In this document: positions 5,657-8,293 of the stretch, piece by piece | Position numbering within the stretch: position 1 is the first letter of the stretch | Layout of the letters: every line of letters starts with the position of its first letter | NCBI GenBank assembly: GCA_937950385.1 | Contig: CALFEA010000050.1 | Location: 1-8,293, forward strand | Length of the DNA: 8,293 nucleotides | DNA from: an uncultured Altererythrobacter sp. | Lineage (GTDB): Bacteria; Pseudomonadota; Alphaproteobacteria; Sphingomonadales; Sphingomonadaceae | Reading direction: 5' to 3' | The notes under the pieces: generated by a model | Seen by the model: the letters and a program-made list of their open reading frames with translations, nothing else | Told to the model about the DNA's origin: nothing | Databases searched by the model: none | Translations under genes and position numbers: made by a program

Positions 5657-6475
5657 ATGAAATCTCTTCTGCTTCACATCAATCCCGACAGCGGCATGGA
5701 GGCCCGGTTGCAAGTTGCCTTGGATCTGGCGCGGGCGCATGATGCGCACATAACTTGCTTGCAGGCAGTCACCTTGGAGGTATTTGCGCCAGGTGATTTT
5801 TATGGCTCAGTCATGGCACCGGCGGTTGAAGCAATCAAAAAGAGCGCTGACAATCATAGAGAAAAATTGGAGGCGCGGCTCAAGACCGAGGATGTGTCGT
5901 GGGAATGGTTGTTCATCAATGGCCGCGCTGAAATGCGGCTGATGGAATATTCATCTTTAGCGGACTTAGTCATCATTGGTGCGCACGATATTGGCAATGA
6001 TGCAAGCAAGGGGCCGTCTGATTTGGCTGCGCATTTGGCATTGAACGGTGCGGCGCCCGTGCTGGTTGTGCCAGAAACGGTCAAGAGCTTCGATGCGCAA
6101 GCGCCAGCGCTGGTTGCATGGAATGGTTCATCACAATCCTGTGCGGCTTTGCGAGCATCTGTCCCGATGCTTAGAAAGGCGAGCGAGACATTTTTGGCGT
6201 GCGTGACAGAGGAAAAATCGCGCGACCGATTTGATCTGCCGCCATTAGAAGGCGCACGCTATCTTGCCAGATATGACATTGATGCAACCGTGTTGGAGCT
6301 AACCGCTAAAAAACGCAGCATCGCCGATACATTGGAGGCTGCCGCAGAAATGCGTGAATGCGGGTTTGTGGTTATGGGCGCTTACGGTCACTCGCGGCTC
6401 GCAGAATTTCTGATGGGCGGAGTGACTAGGAAATTGCTTTCCGAGCCAAAATTGCCAGTCCTTATTACGCATTAG
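5657..6475 (+). CDS. Universal stress protein with two tandem Usp domains
   Basis: The 272-residue cytoplasmic protein consists of two UspA-type alpha/beta domains, roughly residues 1-140 and 150-272. The second keeps the nucleotide-binding signature in GAYGHSRLAEFLMGGVTR (241-258), of the G-2x-G-9x-G form, and ends in the usual PVLITH strand. The first has the corresponding strand LVIIGAHD (104-111) and end APVLVVPE, but the glycine loop is replaced by DIGNDASKGPSD, so it probably does not bind ATP in the standard way; such asymmetry is common in tandem Usps. AAAGGAGA (5643-5650) lies six bases before ATG. The gene follows a perfect FNR-type box, and Usp genes are recurrent members of oxygen-limitation regulons. 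It stands alone: the next gene is convergent, with stops 30 bases apart and no visible terminator. Confidence 0.94.
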   Translation: MKSLLLHINPDSGMEARLQVALDLARAHDAHITCLQAVTLEVFAPGDFYGSVMAPAVEAIKKSADNHREKLEARLKTEDVSWEWLFINGRAEMRLMEYSSLADLVIIGAHDIGNDASKGPSDLAAHLALNGAAPVLVVPETVKSFDAQAPALVAWNGSSQSCAALRASVPMLRKASETFLACVTEEKSRDRFDLPPLEGARYLARYDIDATVLELTAKKRSIADTLEAAAEMRECGFVVMGAYGHSRLAEFLMGGVTRKLLSEPKLPVLITH

Positions 6476-6505
6476 AGCCAAGCATCACGCTTTGCCGCGA
6501 TTGCG

Positions 6506-7429
6506 CTACTTGCCCTTGCGCCGCCGCATCATGCCTTCCTGCGCGACGCTGGCGATCAGCTCGCCAGATTGGTTGAATATCCGTCCTCGATTAAACCCGC
6601 GGCCATTGCCCGACCACGGGGCATCGGTGGCATAGAGCAGCCATTCATCGGCGCGTGCAGGCCGGTGGAACCAGATTGCATGGTCTAGGCTGGCCCCGAC
6701 CAGTTCATCACGCATCCAGCTTAAACCGTGGGGCAGGGCGCTTGTACCCAGCAGCGTATAATCGCTGGCATAAGCGATCACGGCGCGGTGCAAGCCGGGC
6801 TCATCGTCAATGCTGGGCAAAGTTGCCGCAGCCCGAAACCAGCTATGCGCATGGGGTGGGCGCGGTGCATTGTTCATCCAATGAAGCTTGTCAGAAGTGC
6901 GCATTTCAATCGGACGCGGACGCAGCATCAAATCACGCACTGGCCCCTCGATACCAGCTTTATCGGCAAATTCGCGCCTTTGCTCCATATCAGGGCGTAG
7001 GCCTTCTGGGCCAGGTACTTCTGGCATAACGGCATCATCATGGCTCATGCCGTCTTCAGGACGCTGGAAACTGGCGGTTAGGTTGAGGATGGGCTTATCC
7101 TCTCCATCATCACCCAATTGGCTGGCAACAACGCGGCGATTGGCGAAGCTGCGCCCTTCGAAATCGGTCTCGACACGGTATTGGGTTGTTGGCCCCTCCT
7201 TGCCGCCGCGAAGGAAATAGGCGTGCATTGAATGCGCTTGCTTGCCGTCTGTGACAGTCACCTGCGCCGCTTGCAAAGCCTGCGCGATGACTTGCCCGCC
7301 AAACATGCGGCCAAAGCCGTTTTTCTGCGCTTTGCCGGTGAAATGCGTTTCACTGCCAGCATCGGGCTGCACATTCAGCAGATCAACAAGATCAGCGACG
7401 AGTTTTTCAGGAGAAGGTGTGTCGGTCAT
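6506..7429 (-). CDS. tesB: Acyl-CoA thioesterase II
   Basis: TesB hydrolyses medium- and long-chain acyl-CoA to free fatty acid and CoA in the cytoplasm. The 307-residue protein has two hot-dog domains. The N-terminal one carries NGFGRMFGGQVIAQALQAA (37-55) and HSMHAYFLRGG (66-76). The C-terminal one carries YASDYTLLG (220-228), SLDHAIWFHRP (247-257) and AQEGMMR (296-302). The E. coli catalytic set Asp204-Thr228-Gln278 corresponds to Asp223, Ser247 and Gln297, so Thr is replaced by Ser, a conservative change. The ATG at 7429 is the only usable start: an in-frame TGA lies 12 codons upstream with no other start between. No clear Shine-Dalgarno sequence precedes it, which may mean translational coupling or weak initiation. 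It lies 45 bases after the cupin_8 gene on the same strand, probably in one transcript. Confidence 0.95.
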   Translation of the reverse strand: MTDTPSPEKLVADLVDLLNVQPDAGSETHFTGKAQKNGFGRMFGGQVIAQALQAAQVTVTDGKQAHSMHAYFLRGGKEGPTTQYRVETDFEGRSFANRRVVASQLGDDGEDKPILNLTASFQRPEDGMSHDDAVMPEVPGPEGLRPDMEQRREFADKAGIEGPVRDLMLRPRPIEMRTSDKLHWMNNAPRPPHAHSWFRAAATLPSIDDEPGLHRAVIAYASDYTLLGTSALPHGLSWMRDELVGASLDHAIWFHRPARADEWLLYATDAPWSGNGRGFNRGRIFNQSGELIASVAQEGMMRRRKGK

Positions 7430-7474
7430 ACGCGGACGCTTTGCCGCGCTGCTTGGCCAAGGTCAACGCAAGGG

Positions 7475-8293
7475 TTAGCCAGCAAGGCCCAGTTTGCGCA
7501 GCGCGCGAAAGGCGCTCGACTTTGCTGCATTGCGGCCAGGCCAGCGATTGGGCGCTTTGGGTGATAGGCCCAAACTGCGCAATTTGCGGTTGAATGCACG
7601 GGCGTCAGCCTCGGCAAAGCTCCAGTCAGAGCGCCAAGTGATCGACAAGGAAATGGAACTTTCCGGGCCATTCTTCACGAAATGCGGCGCCATAACGGGC
7701 ACAAACAGCGCCTCGCCTGCGGTCAGCGCAAATTCGCGGCCATGCTCAAGAAAGCGCTCGTCCCAGGTCAGCTCGCGTGCGCCGCCGGTATGATAGTTTT
7801 CATGCACTTCATCAGGGGCAAAACGCGCATCGCCTGCGGGAAATTGCGTCATCACTTTGGAACCCTGCAATTGCAGCAGAATATTGTGCTCAGGATCGAA
7901 ATGATAAGGCGTGACGGCATTCGGACTTGATATGAAGATGAAGCCCTGCGGACGCAGAATTTCGCCGGTCTTGGCCTCAATTTCGGTCTGCAATTCGCCG
8001 AGCAGTTCGTGCAAAAGGCCAGCGTAAACAGGGGTCTGCTCGATATTCTTCAGCACCGCCCAGCTGTTCGCCTTGTGGATCGCACGGATCGTGTCACCAA
8101 TCGAGCGATCTGGCGCATCAGGCTTTCCATCGACACCAATCGGCAGATCGCCGCGATTGTACTCGACGCTGGCCGCTGGCAATTGCTCCGCCAGACTGGC
8201 CAATGCTGGCAAATCGAGCATGGGATTGTCGGCCAAATTATGCGTCAGCTTGTGCGGCTGCTCTGGATATTGCCATGCGAATTTCTGACGCGC
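7475..8293 (-). CDS. Cupin_8/JmjC-like protein, probable 2-oxoglutarate Fe(II) oxygenase (5' end outside window)
   Basis: The frame is open to the right edge, so the N-terminus lies outside. Coding character continues past a TTG at 8236, with FAWQYPEQPHKLTHN just upstream of it, so that TTG is not the start. Of 272 visible residues, about 120-220 form the jelly-roll core. The iron-binding triad is His131-x-Asp133 (PYHFD) and His204 (MAPHF). Lys146 in LQGSKVM fits the 2-oxoglutarate-binding position of the FIH/JmjC-like cupin_8 family. SVEYNRGDLPIGV (42-54) is a conserved-looking N-terminal segment. A basic C-terminal tail follows the core. Characterised relatives hydroxylate proteins or other substrates; the substrate here is unknown. 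Some databases label similar proteins as transcriptional regulators, which I see no DNA-binding domain to support. tesB follows 45 bases downstream. Confidence 0.9.
   Translation of the reverse strand, partial: ARQKFAWQYPEQPHKLTHNLADNPMLDLPALASLAEQLPAASVEYNRGDLPIGVDGKPDAPDRSIGDTIRAIHKANSWAVLKNIEQTPVYAGLLHELLGELQTEIEAKTGEILRPQGFIFISSPNAVTPYHFDPEHNILLQLQGSKVMTQFPAGDARFAPDEVHENYHTGGARELTWDERFLEHGREFALTAGEALFVPVMAPHFVKNGPESSISLSITWRSDWSFAEADARAFNRKLRSLGLSPKAPNRWPGRNAAKSSAFRALRKLGLAG

Noticed and set aside
6476..6505. Possible bidirectional terminator between the stress-protein gene and tesB
   Set aside because: The 30 bases contain no stem of useful length and no T or A tract.
1..8293. A defence system, mobile element or CRISPR array
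   Set aside because: All substantial frames are explained by housekeeping or stress families; no transposase, integrase, repeat array, terminal repeat or abrupt composition change was seen.

Overview
This window reads as ordinary chromosome from an alphaproteobacterium, most likely Sphingomonadales (Erythrobacteraceae or Sphingomonadaceae). The evidence is intermediate-to-high GC, the sequence character of UvrC, TesB and the cupin_8 protein, and a carotenoid oxygenase beside a small Ala-rich protein of a kind I associate with that order. The assignment is from protein character only. I see no insertion sequence, prophage, CRISPR array, tRNA or rRNA.

Left part (1-1907, plus strand): the C-terminal part of uvrC (5' end outside the window), a 259-base gap, a single-domain cold-shock protein, a very strong intrinsic terminator, then a 71-residue helical protein of unknown function with a near-perfect ribosome binding site. 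That small gene converges on the next one, and both stop codons lie in one CTAG palindrome.

Middle (1904-5399): on the minus strand lie a carotenoid oxygenase with all four iron-binding histidines and, 59 bases upstream of it, an ATP-grasp protein of the glutathionylspermidine-synthase family (YgiC/YjfC type). Divergent from the ATP-grasp gene is a DUF1190 lipoprotein (YgiB/YjfM type). The same two families are paired in E. coli (ygiBC, yjfMC), there in the same orientation; here they share a 98-base divergent intergenic region carrying nested TGTGCA/TGCACA repeats. The lipoprotein ends in Ser-Arg-Ser-Lys-Gly-Gly, close to the end I recall for E. coli YgiB. This pair is the most interesting part of the window.

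Right part (5400-8293): a two-domain universal stress protein (plus strand) is preceded by a perfect FNR/FixK-type box, TTGAT-N4-ATCAA, spaced about -41.5 from a plausible -10 element. This suggests oxygen-responsive activation. On the minus strand, a 2-oxoglutarate/Fe(II)-type cupin_8 (JmjC-like) gene that runs off the right edge is followed after 45 bases by tesB (acyl-CoA thioesterase II); the two are probably co-transcribed. tesB converges on the stress-protein gene with 30 bases between stops.

Apart from the ATP-grasp/lipoprotein pair and the FNR-type box, most of the content is housekeeping or stress physiology.
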